Below, in pieces: positions 35,246 through 43,233 of a stretch of 64,000 nt of DNA. A program made the translations under genes and the position numbers. The notes under the pieces were generated by a model. The model saw only the letters and a list, made by a program, of their open reading frames with translations. It had not been told where the DNA came from and ran no database searches. The DNA is from Bacillota bacterium. Its GTDB lineage: Bacteria > Bacillota > Syntrophomonadia > Syntrophomonadales > Syntrophomonadaceae. The stretch lies in the NCBI GenBank assembly GCA_023395515.1, contig JAEWZB010000034.1, forward strand, positions 1-64,000. The letters are read 5' to 3'. Position 1 is the stretch's first letter, and each line of letters starts with the position of its first letter.

Positions 35246-35348
35246 CTAAAAGGGAGTAGCTGCGGCTAAGCCAAAAATAAAATCAACATGCTGGAGAAAT
35301 CCTGGTTTTATTTACTTTAAGGGTAACTTAAAGGAGCGAGACTTTTAG
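35246..35348 (+). ncRNA. yybP-ykoY manganese riboswitch aptamer
   Basis: The 5' strand AAAAGGGAGTAGC (35248-35260), the internal TCAACATGCTGG (35283-35294) and the 3' strand GCGAGACTTTTAG (35336-35348) match the conserved core of yybP-ykoY RNAs. P1 is a perfect 7-bp helix CTAAAAG (35246-35252) with CTTTTAG (35342-35348); further helices are GGC/GCC (35264-35272), AAATAAAA/TTTTATTT (35275-35282 with 35306-35313) and CTTTAAG/CTTAAAG (35315-35333). These RNAs bind Mn2+. The operon below ends in mntP, an Mn exporter, which supports the assignment independently. Confidence 0.9.
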
Positions 35349-35402
35349 ATTAGTAAGCCATATGTGGTGGTTTAATAATCTATTTGCCTCGCTTTTATTT
35401 TT
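35335..35402 (+). terminator. riboswitch expression-platform terminator
   Basis: AGCGAG (35335-35340) pairs with CTCGCT (35388-35393) and AGATTA (35347-35352) with TAATCT (35376-35381), followed by TTTTATTTTT. The 5' arm uses bases of the aptamer P1 3' strand (35342-35348), so the two folds exclude each other: Mn2+-bound P1 would prevent termination, giving an ON switch. Confidence 0.82.
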
Positions 35403-35464
35403 GGGGAGATAGATATTGGAGCTTTTTAACCACTGGCAAGATAAAAAAAGGGGGAAAAGGAATT

Positions 35465-36181
35465 ATGGAAATTATTAACGTTGGAAACAGAGTAAATAAC
35501 AACTACCTAATAAAGCTGGATAAAGGTTATTTATTAATCGACACTGGTTATCCTGAGCAGTTTAATAGTTTCAGTAAAAAATTAAGCAAAAACCATATAT
35601 CGTTAAAAGATATTTCCTATATCCTTCTAACCCATGCCCATGACGACCATGCCGGTTTTCTGAATGAGTTATTAGATAATTCGGATGCCATGGTAATATT
35701 ACATCCTCAAGCTGTAGACAGATTGAAAATCGGACAGAATTCATTTGATGGGGGATGTACGAGTTATTTGGCATTAACTTTCTGCAGAATTATGAAACTG
35801 TTGGGAAAAGGTGAACATAGATTTCCAGTGGTGGATAGGGCTGAAAGGTATATGGTCTTAGATGAGTGGACCCAATCAGTGATTGAAGAAAAGTTATCGG
35901 GAACTATAATCAATCTTCCGGGACATACAAGAGATTCTATTGGATTGTTATTAAAAGATGGATTATTGTTTTGCGGTGATGCGGCCATGAATGGTTTTCC
36001 CAGTCTGAACAGAGTAACTATTTGGATTGAAAATTTAAACGATTATAAGAAATCATGGGAAGTGATGCTTAATAATAATCCTGCTAAAATATACCCCTCC
36101 CATGGTAAGCCCTTCATGAAAAATGATATAAAGAAAAATATGCATAAATTAGGGGAGATAAAGTTATACTCTTTGAATTAA
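35465..36181 (+). CDS. MBL-fold hydrolase, first gene of the Mn-riboswitch operon (238 aa)
   Basis: MBL fold with THAHDDHAGF near residue 57 (HxHxDH), LPGHTRDSIG near 145, CGDAAM near 172 and PSHGKPF near 215, so all five motifs are kept. The start is ATG 35465 after AAAAAGGGGGAAAAGGAATT; a longer frame reaches into the riboswitch terminator region and is not used. It lies directly below a Mn2+ riboswitch and is co-transcribed with an alpha/beta hydrolase and mntP. MBL enzymes may use Mn, Zn or Fe; a link to metal status is an inference from regulation. Confidence 0.85.
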   Translation: MEIINVGNRVNNNYLIKLDKGYLLIDTGYPEQFNSFSKKLSKNHISLKDISYILLTHAHDDHAGFLNELLDNSDAMVILHPQAVDRLKIGQNSFDGGCTSYLALTFCRIMKLLGKGEHRFPVVDRAERYMVLDEWTQSVIEEKLSGTIINLPGHTRDSIGLLLKDGLLFCGDAAMNGFPSLNRVTIWIENLNDYKKSWEVMLNNNPAKIYPSHGKPFMKNDIKKNMHKLGEIKLYSLN

Positions 36182-36258
36182 AAGCTGACTGATATAGATT
36201 ACTGTTATATTACTTTCCTAATTAAAAGCTTGCAAAGTTATTAAGCAGGGGGATTATT

Positions 36259-37197
36259 ATGAAGTATGAAAGCTACAACCAGTTACATAAATGGAAAGAG
36301 ATTATGGGGCGACTACCTCAACATAATCAGATTGATGATACTTGTATACCTGAAGAAGTAATTTGGGACTGGGAAGGAAATAAAATACATGTGGATTATT
36401 TCAGGAACCCCCAAGGGCAGATTAAGCTTATTACCTTACATGGTGTTGGAGGAAATGGGCGATTATTATCTTTTATAGGGGTACCAATATTTAAACAAGG
36501 GGTAGAAGTTATTTCTCCAGACTTACCAGGTTACGGTATTTCTTATATACCTAACCAAAGAATAAGTTACTCCATGTGGGTAAAACTGGTCAATGATCTT
36601 ATCAATTTTGAGCTGGGGAAAGATGATAGACCTATTGTTCTGTTTGGATTAAGTGCCGGGGGAATGCTTGCCTATCAAGCAGCATGTATGAACCAAAAAG
36701 TAGCCGGAGTTATATTTAGCAATATATTAGATCAAAGAATACCGGAAGTAATTGAGCACTCAGCTATACATCCTTCCATCGCTAAAATCGGAATAAAGAT
36801 ATTAAAAGTATTTTCTTATATTTGGCCTACCTTTAAGTTACCCATGAGATTGGTTGCTAATGTGGGTAAACTGGTTAATGATGAAGAATATTTGAAAATA
36901 TTAACTTCAGATAAACATTCGGCAGGAGCAATTGTACCTGTAGAGTTAATAGCAACACTTGTAGATGCTAACCCGGAAATAGAACCTGAGAATTTTGATA
37001 TTTGCCCTGCCTTATTAGCCCATCCCCGCGATGATAGATGGACACCAGTCAGGATAAGCAGATTATTCTTTGATAGACTTAAATGTCCCAAGAGAATAGT
37101 GATGTTAGAAAATGCAGGGCACTTTCCAATTGAACAGCCGGGACTTTCTCAATTAGAAGATGCTGTAATGGAATTTATAAAGGATATTGCAAAATAG
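36259..37197 (+). CDS. alpha/beta hydrolase (312 aa)
   Basis: The oxyanion-loop block LHGVGGNG near residue 58, the nucleophile elbow GLSAGG near 133, and a late His in NAGHFPIEQPG (~295) outline a serine hydrolase; the acid is probably in ALLAHPRDDRWTP near 258. It has a cap domain between ~165 and 235. It is the middle gene of the Mn-riboswitch operon, 77 bases after the MBL gene and 13 before mntP. Substrate unknown; role in metal or envelope stress is inference. Confidence 0.85.
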   Translation: MKYESYNQLHKWKEIMGRLPQHNQIDDTCIPEEVIWDWEGNKIHVDYFRNPQGQIKLITLHGVGGNGRLLSFIGVPIFKQGVEVISPDLPGYGISYIPNQRISYSMWVKLVNDLINFELGKDDRPIVLFGLSAGGMLAYQAACMNQKVAGVIFSNILDQRIPEVIEHSAIHPSIAKIGIKILKVFSYIWPTFKLPMRLVANVGKLVNDEEYLKILTSDKHSAGAIVPVELIATLVDANPEIEPENFDICPALLAHPRDDRWTPVRISRLFFDRLKCPKRIVMLENAGHFPIEQPGLSQLEDAVMEFIKDIAK

Positions 37198-37210
37198 GAG
37201 GTATTTATCA

Positions 37211-37777
37211 ATGGGACAAGTTGAGCTATTTTTGGTGGCAATAGGTTTGTCAATGGATGCTTTTGCAGTTGCACTCTGCAAAGGACTTAACATGAGAAAA
37301 TTAAATTACAAACATGCTTTAATTATCGCAGCTTTTTTTGGTGGATTTCAGGCGGCCATGCCACTCCTGGGGTGGCTATTAGGTCAGCAATTTGAGCATT
37401 ATATAAGTAGCTTTGACCATTGGATAGCTTTCTTCCTGTTAGCTTTCATCGGGGGAAATATGCTAAGGGGAGCTTTCCAAAAAAGTGATGATTTATCTGA
37501 ATGTGATGACCGGCTGGATATAAAAGAACTGCTTATGCTTGCAGTTGCTACCAGTATAGATGCTTTGGCCATAGGTATTACTTTGGCATTTTTACAGGTA
37601 AGTATCCTGCCGGCCATTAGTATAATTGGTTTTACCGCATTTATATTTTCTTTCATTGGGGTTGCCCTAGGAAACAGGTTTGGCATGAAGTACAAAAGCA
37701 AGGCTGAAATTGCAGGTGGTTTAGTTTTGATTATAATTGCGGTGAAAATACTCGTAGAGCATCTTAATATTCTATAA
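37211..37777 (+). CDS. mntP: manganese efflux pump MntP (188 aa)
   Basis: Six-helix membrane exporter of Mn2+ with the two family repeats: GLSMDAFAVALCKGL near residue 12 and ATSIDALAIGITLAF near 117, whose Asp residues are essential in MntP. The start is ATG 37211 behind AGGAGG (37196-37201); an upstream in-frame ATG at 37187 lies in the hydrolase gene. As in other bacteria it is under a yybP-ykoY riboswitch, but here through two intervening genes. It protects the cell from excess Mn. Confidence 0.93.
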   Translation: MGQVELFLVAIGLSMDAFAVALCKGLNMRKLNYKHALIIAAFFGGFQAAMPLLGWLLGQQFEHYISSFDHWIAFFLLAFIGGNMLRGAFQKSDDLSECDDRLDIKELLMLAVATSIDALAIGITLAFLQVSILPAISIIGFTAFIFSFIGVALGNRFGMKYKSKAEIAGGLVLIIIAVKILVEHLNIL

Positions 37778-37846
37778 TTATTTATTTTATATGAAGCAAA
37801 ACTAAAGAACATCCGTTCCTACCGTAAGTGGCAGGGGAGAGGAATA

Positions 37847-37886
37847 AAAAAGAGTATTCTATGTTAATCAGAATACTCTTTTTTTA
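37847..37886 (+). terminator. terminator after mntP
   Basis: AGAGTATTCT (37851-37860) and AGAATACTCT (37870-37879) are perfect complements with a 9-base loop, followed by a seven-T run; A residues on the 5' side. Confidence 0.92.
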
Positions 37887-38013
37887 TTTATAATAGATTT
37901 TATAGATATAGAATGTATCAATAAAAGATAAACGCAAATTAATAACTATTTATTGTAAAACGATAAATAAAATGTTAAGCTCAAAGTGAAAATAAATAGG
38001 AGAGGTGTTTTTC

Positions 38014-38490
38014 ATGAAAAGAGAAACATTATTTTTAAAATTTGTGGTTATTCTTATGGGACTTCCCGTCCTGGCTTTATGTATTTTTTTGTTGCCCGGC
38101 TTATCAGAATATGTGGCTGAGCTAGTTCCAGTATTTCCTTATATAAAATATCTCTTTTTAATTGGTATGTATGCAACAGCCCTAGCTTTTTTCTTTGCTC
38201 TGTATCAGACCTTTACACTGTTAATCTATATTGATAAGAACAAGGCCTTCTCAGAGTTATCGGTTAGGGCTTTAAAGAATATTAAATACTGTGCAATTAT
38301 AATCAGCCTCTTATATGTAGCGGAATTGCCAATCATCTATCTCATAGCAGAAAAAGACGATCCTCCACTTGTATTAATGGCTTTTATAATTATTTTTGCT
38401 TGTGTAGTCATTGCAGTATTTGCTGCTGTTCTTCAAAAGCTATTAAAAAATGCCATAGATATAAAAAATGATAATGATTTAACGATTTGA
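38014..38490 (+). CDS. DUF2975 membrane protein (158 aa)
   Basis: Four hydrophobic helices (about residues 8-28, 45-68, 88-108 and 118-140) with short loops, matching the DUF2975 family (FAVALY-type QTFTLLIYIDKNKAFSELSVRALKNIKYCA block between helices 2 and 3). The start is ATG 38014; GTG 38005 overlaps the ribosome site AGGAGAGGTG. It is followed after 10 bases by a YozG-like regulator, the usual pair for this family. Function unknown. Confidence 0.82.
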   Translation: MKRETLFLKFVVILMGLPVLALCIFLLPGLSEYVAELVPVFPYIKYLFLIGMYATALAFFFALYQTFTLLIYIDKNKAFSELSVRALKNIKYCAIIISLLYVAELPIIYLIAEKDDPPLVLMAFIIIFACVVIAVFAAVLQKLLKNAIDIKNDNDLTI

Positions 38491-38500
38491 GGTGAATAAT

Positions 38501-38722
38501 ATGGCAATTATAATCAATATTGATGTAATGTTGGCTAAACGTAAGATGAGCGTAACCGAACTTTCAGAAAAGGTTGGCATAACCATGGCTAATCTTTCTA
38601 TATTAAAAAACGGAAAAGCCAAAGCGATTCGATTATCAACTCTAGATTCGATTTGTAAAGCATTAGAATGTCAGCCGGGAGATATTTTAGAATACCAAGG
38701 TGATGAAAATGTTCCAGGATAA
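38501..38722 (+). CDS. XRE/YozG-type helix-turn-helix regulator (73 aa)
   Basis: Small Cro/CI-type protein: MLAKRKMSVTELSEKVGIT then ANLSILKNGKAKAIRLSTL and a C-terminal CKALECQPGDILEYQ, all hallmarks of the YozG group. The start is ATG 38501; the in-frame GTG at 38492 lies in the ribosome site GAGGTG. It is translated from the DUF2975 message and probably regulates that operon. Confidence 0.9.
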   Translation: MAIIINIDVMLAKRKMSVTELSEKVGITMANLSILKNGKAKAIRLSTLDSICKALECQPGDILEYQGDENVPG

Positions 38723-39110
38723 TAAGAAGAACTGAATAGGTAATTGAAGTATTTTTTTTCTATATTACAGAACAAACTTTTTAGTTAACATAATACTTCT
38801 TATAGGAAGTTGAAGAAGTAGTCTATAACTCAATATAAAAAGAAACGATTTTATAAGGGAATAAGAATTTTCCTAAATATATTATTATATCCATGGATAA
38901 ATAATGAAGATAAACAATAAGAAGTAAATTTAAAGCGAGTAATTTATTATCCACCAAAAGAAAAACCCGCTAAAAAAAGCGGGAAGAAAAAGATTGAGAT
39001 TGGATTAGATTGCACTAAAAGCATAGCATCAAATGCCCCTATTAAGATAATTCGAGATTTTTATAGTTATATAACCAATTTTTATGTGCATGATTTCACA
39101 TTCACAAGAC
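38723..39110. other. gene-free A/T-rich stretch
   Basis: No credible reading frame. The only clear element is a hairpin CCCGC/GCGGG at 38966-38983 that on the minus strand is followed by TTTTTCTTTT, a terminator for transcripts coming from the LysR gene. GAAGTATT/AATACTTC (38746-38799) is an inverted repeat with a long loop of doubtful meaning. Confidence 0.6.
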
Positions 39111-39145
39111 TATAAATAACTTGCTTTTAAAGCAAGTTATTTATA
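39111..39145. repeat. 17-base perfect palindrome over the LysR stop codon
   Basis: TATAAATAACTTGCTTT (39111-39127) and AAAGCAAGTTATTTATA (39129-39145) are exact complements with a single central base. The stop codon of the LysR gene (39143-39141) is inside the right arm. There is no T run, so it may be an mRNA-stabilising hairpin or a cruciform rather than a terminator. Confidence 0.6.
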
Positions 39146-40088
39146 TAAATCTCATTTTTTGATTTATGATATGTTCTTTTTCTGCACTCCACAATGATTC
39201 ATGGTTAGATATAAAATCAAGAAAAGATTTCTTAAGCCCGGTAAAGTTTTCATTGGCTCGCACTATTACTTCCATGTCCCAAGCTAGTTCTAAATCCTTT
39301 ACCCCTATCTTAAGTAATCTTCCCTCACTAATTTCCCTTTTTACTACCGGATATGGAACTAATGAAACTCCTTTATTTCTAATGACCGCTTCCTTAATAG
39401 CTTCCCAGTTAGTAATTTCAGTAACGATATTAAAATCATCAAAGCTTAAATTCAATGTTTGCAGATAAGAGTCTACAAAATGCCTTATAGAAGATTCTTC
39501 TTCACGGGCTATAAAAGGTTCAGAAAGTAAATCACTAATAGTAAGACTGGTTTTTTCCAGCCAATTACCCCGAGGGGGAACGATTAATACTAATTCATTG
39601 CTTTCTATTTTGAATTTGCGTAAATCTGGATCATTGGCTAAGTTGCCTTCTACTACTCCAATATCAATGGAACGATCCCGAATGTTTTCTATAATGTCCT
39701 GGCTATGGCCAATATCTAATCTAATATGAACATTAGGATTCAGCTCTTTGAAGGTTATTATTGAAGCCGGCAAGAAATAATTACCCGCAGTATAACTTGC
39801 TCCCACATTAATAAACTCCATATTGCGGCCGCTAATTTTAGCTATGTCAGCTTCCATTTCTGCATATAAAGCTAATATTTTTTCCCCATATTCATAAAAC
39901 TTCTTACCAGCCTCAGTTAGTTTAACTCCACTATTACCTCGTTCAAATAAAGATACATTGAGGTTTTGCTCTAATGATTTAATTTGCGAGCTGATTGCAG
40001 GCTGAGTAAAATTTAGTATTTTAGCGGCTTTAGTAAAACTCTTAGCTTGAGCTATAGTTCTAAAAACTTCGAATTGTTCTATATTCAT
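39141..40088 (-). CDS. LysR-family transcriptional regulator (315 aa)
   Basis: Winged helix at residues 1-60 (FRTIAQAKSFTKAAKILNFTQPAISSQIKSLE) and a periplasmic-binding-protein-like effector domain from ~90 (DIGHSQDIIENIRDRSIDIGVVEG). It resembles the CysL/CbbR branch. AGGTG upstream of ATG 40088. LysR proteins usually control a divergent gene; here that is the DUF503 gene at 40269, 180 bases away. Inducer unknown. Confidence 0.92.
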   Translation of the reverse strand: MNIEQFEVFRTIAQAKSFTKAAKILNFTQPAISSQIKSLEQNLNVSLFERGNSGVKLTEAGKKFYEYGEKILALYAEMEADIAKISGRNMEFINVGASYTAGNYFLPASIITFKELNPNVHIRLDIGHSQDIIENIRDRSIDIGVVEGNLANDPDLRKFKIESNELVLIVPPRGNWLEKTSLTISDLLSEPFIAREEESSIRHFVDSYLQTLNLSFDDFNIVTEITNWEAIKEAVIRNKGVSLVPYPVVKREISEGRLLKIGVKDLELAWDMEVIVRANENFTGLKKSFLDFISNHESLWSAEKEHIINQKMRFI

Positions 40089-40208
40089 TTAAATCACCTG
40101 CCCTCCTAGGCTAATTCAATTCCATTTACATATTATTCTCCTTAATATATCTTACCAGAGTTTTGACAATTATCAAGAATATTCAGCAAATGATTCTCTT
40201 TTTTTTGT

Positions 40209-40237
40209 TTGTTCTTGGATTATCGATTTGTTAAAAT
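40209..40237 (+). promoter_or_regulatory. probable promoter of the DUF503 gene
   Basis: TTGTTC (40209-40214), 17-base spacer, TAAAAT (40232-40237), 32 bases before ATG 40269. Confidence 0.5.
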
Positions 40238-40268
40238 AGTAACATATTTACATAACTTGGAGGCTATA

Positions 40269-40574
40269 ATGTTTGTTTTATATGGTTCTATAGAAATATT
40301 TCTTCCCTACTCCGGCTCACTTAAGGAAAAAAGAAAAACGATAAATAGTATAGTCGACCGACTAAGAAAACGAGTTAATATTTCTATTAGTGAAGTTGCT
40401 TACAACGATTTATGGCAAAGAGCAGCTTTAGGTTTTGCAGCAGTTAGTTCCAGTAATTCTGAACTGGAAAAGTTTATCACCTATATCAATGATACCCTTT
40501 TTAACTATTTTTCTGATATTGAAATAACCCGCTTCGACTACGAAATAATCACCTCTGACTACCATTCCGAATAA
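40269..40574 (+). CDS. DUF503/YlxP-like protein (101 aa)
   Basis: Small protein with the family blocks FLPYSGSLKEKRKTINSIVDRL and YNDLWQRAALGFAAVSS and a final FDYEII strand. YlxP of Bacillus sits in the nusA-infB region; here the gene is isolated, suggesting a paralogue. GGAGG (40259-40263) sets the start at ATG 40269 rather than an earlier in-frame codon at 40209. Function is unknown; a ribosome-related role has been proposed for YlxP. Confidence 0.88.
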   Translation: MFVLYGSIEIFLPYSGSLKEKRKTINSIVDRLRKRVNISISEVAYNDLWQRAALGFAAVSSSNSELEKFITYINDTLFNYFSDIEITRFDYEIITSDYHSE

Positions 40575-40687
40575 CATTTCCATAAATTACTATTCCTTCC
40601 TGGCAGGACATTGTCATTTTTTGTAGAAATTTGGTCTTGCTTTCTTTTTTACCAAAAAAGAATTTTTAAGGAAAGGAATGATAAAAA

Positions 40688-41641
40688 TTGAAAAAAGTTA
40701 GCAACAGGTCAAGAAAAATCTTGGCATCTTTATCATTAACAGTATTTACAGCAAGTAGTATTTTCATTACTCCTCCGACTTCAGAAGCTTTAACTGTTTC
40801 GTATTCTAAACCTGTGGAATACACGGTAACTACATATGAACAATCAACTTCTAACTTAAACTACCAACCTACAACCGTAGAAGTAGATGGACGTTCTTAT
40901 ACCAACTATACAGTTACAACTTCGCAACCTCCGGCTAAAAAGCCTTTACCAACTGAAACGAATAAAGCTTCAGTTGAAACTAAAACTATAGCTAAAGGCA
41001 CTAAATATGCTACCGAATTATACATAATCAAAAGTGGTAAACCAGGTCCAGTGGTAATGATCGTAGGTGGAGTTCATGGAAATGAACCGGCAGGATACCG
41101 GGCAGCAGAAAAGTTTAAAAACTATAAAATTAACAAAGGTACGCTTTTAGTTTTACCTCAAGCTAATAAATTAGCTATCGGAGCTGATCGACGCTATGCC
41201 TCTGGAGAAAGCGACTTGAATCGCCTGTTCCCGCAGTCGAGTTCCGCTTCTCCCAAGAACACTCTTGCTAAAGCCATTTATGATGTAGTAAAAGAATATA
41301 AGGTTGACTGGTTAATGGACATGCATGAAAGCGTTAATTATTACAAGAGTAATGCGAAGACCAACTCCGTAGGACAAACCATAATTTATTATCCTGCAAA
41401 TGGGACCAGAAGTACAGTTGAATATATTGTTAATGATTTAAACAAAGGGATAAGTTCCTCCATTCAAAAATTCTCCCTATTGCGTTATCCTGTTCAGGGC
41501 AGCCTGGCTAGAAGTTCAGGCCAGTATTTAGGAGTTAACAGCTTTATATTTGAAACTTGTAGGAAACAAACTTTAGCCACTAGAATAAGTCAGCAAGAAA
41601 AAGGAGCCAAAAGTTTATTAAGCAAGCTAGGCATGATATAA
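40688..41641 (+). CDS. secreted M14-type zinc peptidase / AstE-AspA-like protein (317 aa)
   Basis: Signal peptide at residues 1-35 (SLSLTVFTASSIFITPP). After a ~70-residue Thr/Ser/Lys-rich linker comes a carboxypeptidase-like domain: GGVHGNEPAGYRAAE near 123 supplies the HxxE zinc ligands and WLMDMHES near 214 the second His. The ARG substrate residues and the final Glu (FIFETCRKQ, ~300) are in place. It should remove a C-terminal residue or deacylate an amino acid outside the cell. The start is TTG 40688 with AAGGAAAGG. It converges on the amidoligase gene, five bases apart, which may be a functional link (peptide building and trimming), or chance. Confidence 0.82.
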   Translation: MKKVSNRSRKILASLSLTVFTASSIFITPPTSEALTVSYSKPVEYTVTTYEQSTSNLNYQPTTVEVDGRSYTNYTVTTSQPPAKKPLPTETNKASVETKTIAKGTKYATELYIIKSGKPGPVVMIVGGVHGNEPAGYRAAEKFKNYKINKGTLLVLPQANKLAIGADRRYASGESDLNRLFPQSSSASPKNTLAKAIYDVVKEYKVDWLMDMHESVNYYKSNAKTNSVGQTIIYYPANGTRSTVEYIVNDLNKGISSSIQKFSLLRYPVQGSLARSSGQYLGVNSFIFETCRKQTLATRISQQEKGAKSLLSKLGMI

Positions 41642-41646
41642 ACTAA

Positions 41647-43233
41647 CTATCTTATACGCTGAGTTCTTCTAACCTGACCGGAGCCAATAATTCTTCCACT
41701 AGTAATATTATTGGAGCTCCGGTCAGTATTATTTGATGATGAAGATGATCTAACTGTTATTCTAGTATTTCGGGTACCTGGCGAAGGAGTTCTATTATTA
41801 CTAACTTGTGGGGGAGGAGCATTAGAACTTACCGACTGACTGCTGGTTATTCCCATTTTACTTTTAGTATAGCTTTTATTAGCGGTAGTAATTTTCCATG
41901 ATTTGCGAAAATCAGATTTCTCATCCCAATTTTCACCACCCATAACCATTTCGGGTATAATTTTGAGTTCTTCCGCATATTGACTATACATATCGGTGCT
42001 TTCTAAGTTTCCCCATAAACTATAGAAGTATTTAATAAAATATTGTTGATCACCCGTATAAAAAGCTTGTTGAGCTTCCAAATTATTTAAATAATTTTGC
42101 GGTAAGTAAGGATATCTGCTAGCTACTATTTTAGCTAAACAAAGGATAGCCGTAGCTATACGTTGGGATACCAACCAACTGCTAGGAGTTCTATATTCAA
42201 ACCCCCCATGTTCCTTTACTCTATAATCAGCCAGAGACCCATATTTTTTTCTCCGCTTAGCGGCGGTAGTAGGCTCTTCAATTAAAAAAATGGGGATACC
42301 CAGGTAATTATCTAAGGCACGTAAAAGGGTTCCATTCACTTTGATTTTACTAAAATGAATATGCCCCCCAATTGAATAACCGCTCATGGGTTGGCTGCCT
42401 GCCACCCATTTTACATTTTTATAAGGAGCTAGCTTACTGGCACTAGCTAAAGCGTGTTTAATATTATTAATCAGCTCCAGGGGAGATTCATCCGGCTTAG
42501 GCCTAATTTCAGCTATGGGACGTTGTTGACGGTTAGGTATTCTAATATTGTCACAACCTACTAATCCATCCCGGGGGAAAAATTCGGAAGCTGATATCAT
42601 TTTTCCGTTTTTAGAATTAAACAACATGAATTCGGGATCAGCGCCTAATTTAATTTCTCTGGATTGAATAATTTCTTCATAATTATACATTTCCGCAATC
42701 ATTTTCATTATAGAAGTTACATCCTTGTCTCTTACTACTGGAGAAGGGTTGATTTCCCGAACTTTAAGTCTACGTTTAGCAGTAAGAGCTATACTTACCA
42801 TTCCCATATCCAGACCCATTAGATACAAGGCTTTCTTAGCTATCTCACAAACTTTAGAGTTTTCAGTTTCTCGTATATACTTTACTTGGTCTTTATTATT
42901 ACCGTGGGTTGTAAGTCGTATAGATACTATGTTTAAATCACATATAAAGACATCATAAGTTCTAGTTACCGGTTCTAAGGCTTGTAAGTCCGAAGCTATT
43001 CCATTTAAACTAAATATTCCACTAGTAATCTCTGTATCCATAGCATTTTTAATAGCTTTAGCAGTATTTATAATTCGTTTGGCATTAGATTTATCATCAG
43101 TTACATTAATTTCGAGATAATCTGCTCCCTGAATTTTAACTTCGCGACTTTCAACTTTTGGTAACTCATTTTCTAAGCTTTGATATAAACTTGACCCGGT
43201 ATCATTCGGAAAATAGTTTATACTTAAATTCAT
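41647..43233 (-). CDS. amidoligase (phiEco32-type COOH-NH2 ligase) with ATP-grasp-like N-terminal part (528 aa)
   Basis: Residues ~198-400 are a glutamine-synthetase-fold amidoligase: LGADPEFMLF (metal Glu), IAEIRPKPDESP, GGHIHFSK and FEYRTPSSWL are the motifs of the phiEco32 gp7-like group that joins a carboxylate to an amine using ATP. Before it, residues ~130-180 read ALYLMGLDMGMVSIAL then VREINPSPVVRD, which looks like the last strands of an ATP-grasp domain without its front half. Residues ~460-528 are a Ser/Asn/Arg-rich low-complexity tail as in spore-coat proteins. ATG 43233 overlaps the stop of the YheC/D gene by one base (TAATG). Such ligases are linked to YheC/D in spore formers; the product is unknown. 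Confidence 0.82.
   Translation of the reverse strand: MNLSINYFPNDTGSSLYQSLENELPKVESREVKIQGADYLEINVTDDKSNAKRIINTAKAIKNAMDTEITSGIFSLNGIASDLQALEPVTRTYDVFICDLNIVSIRLTTHGNNKDQVKYIRETENSKVCEIAKKALYLMGLDMGMVSIALTAKRRLKVREINPSPVVRDKDVTSIMKMIAEMYNYEEIIQSREIKLGADPEFMLFNSKNGKMISASEFFPRDGLVGCDNIRIPNRQQRPIAEIRPKPDESPLELINNIKHALASASKLAPYKNVKWVAGSQPMSGYSIGGHIHFSKIKVNGTLLRALDNYLGIPIFLIEEPTTAAKRRKKYGSLADYRVKEHGGFEYRTPSSWLVSQRIATAILCLAKIVASRYPYLPQNYLNNLEAQQAFYTGDQQYFIKYFYSLWGNLESTDMYSQYAEELKIIPEMVMGGENWDEKSDFRKSWKITTANKSYTKSKMGITSSQSVSSNAPPPQVSNNRTPSPGTRNTRITVRSSSSSNNTDRSSNNITSGRIIGSGQVRRTQRIR

Noticed and set aside
37807..37818. LexA-like GAACATCCGTTC after mntP
   Set aside because: It keeps both half-sites but has an off-consensus core, lies between the mntP stop and its terminator, and no gene starts downstream; probably chance.
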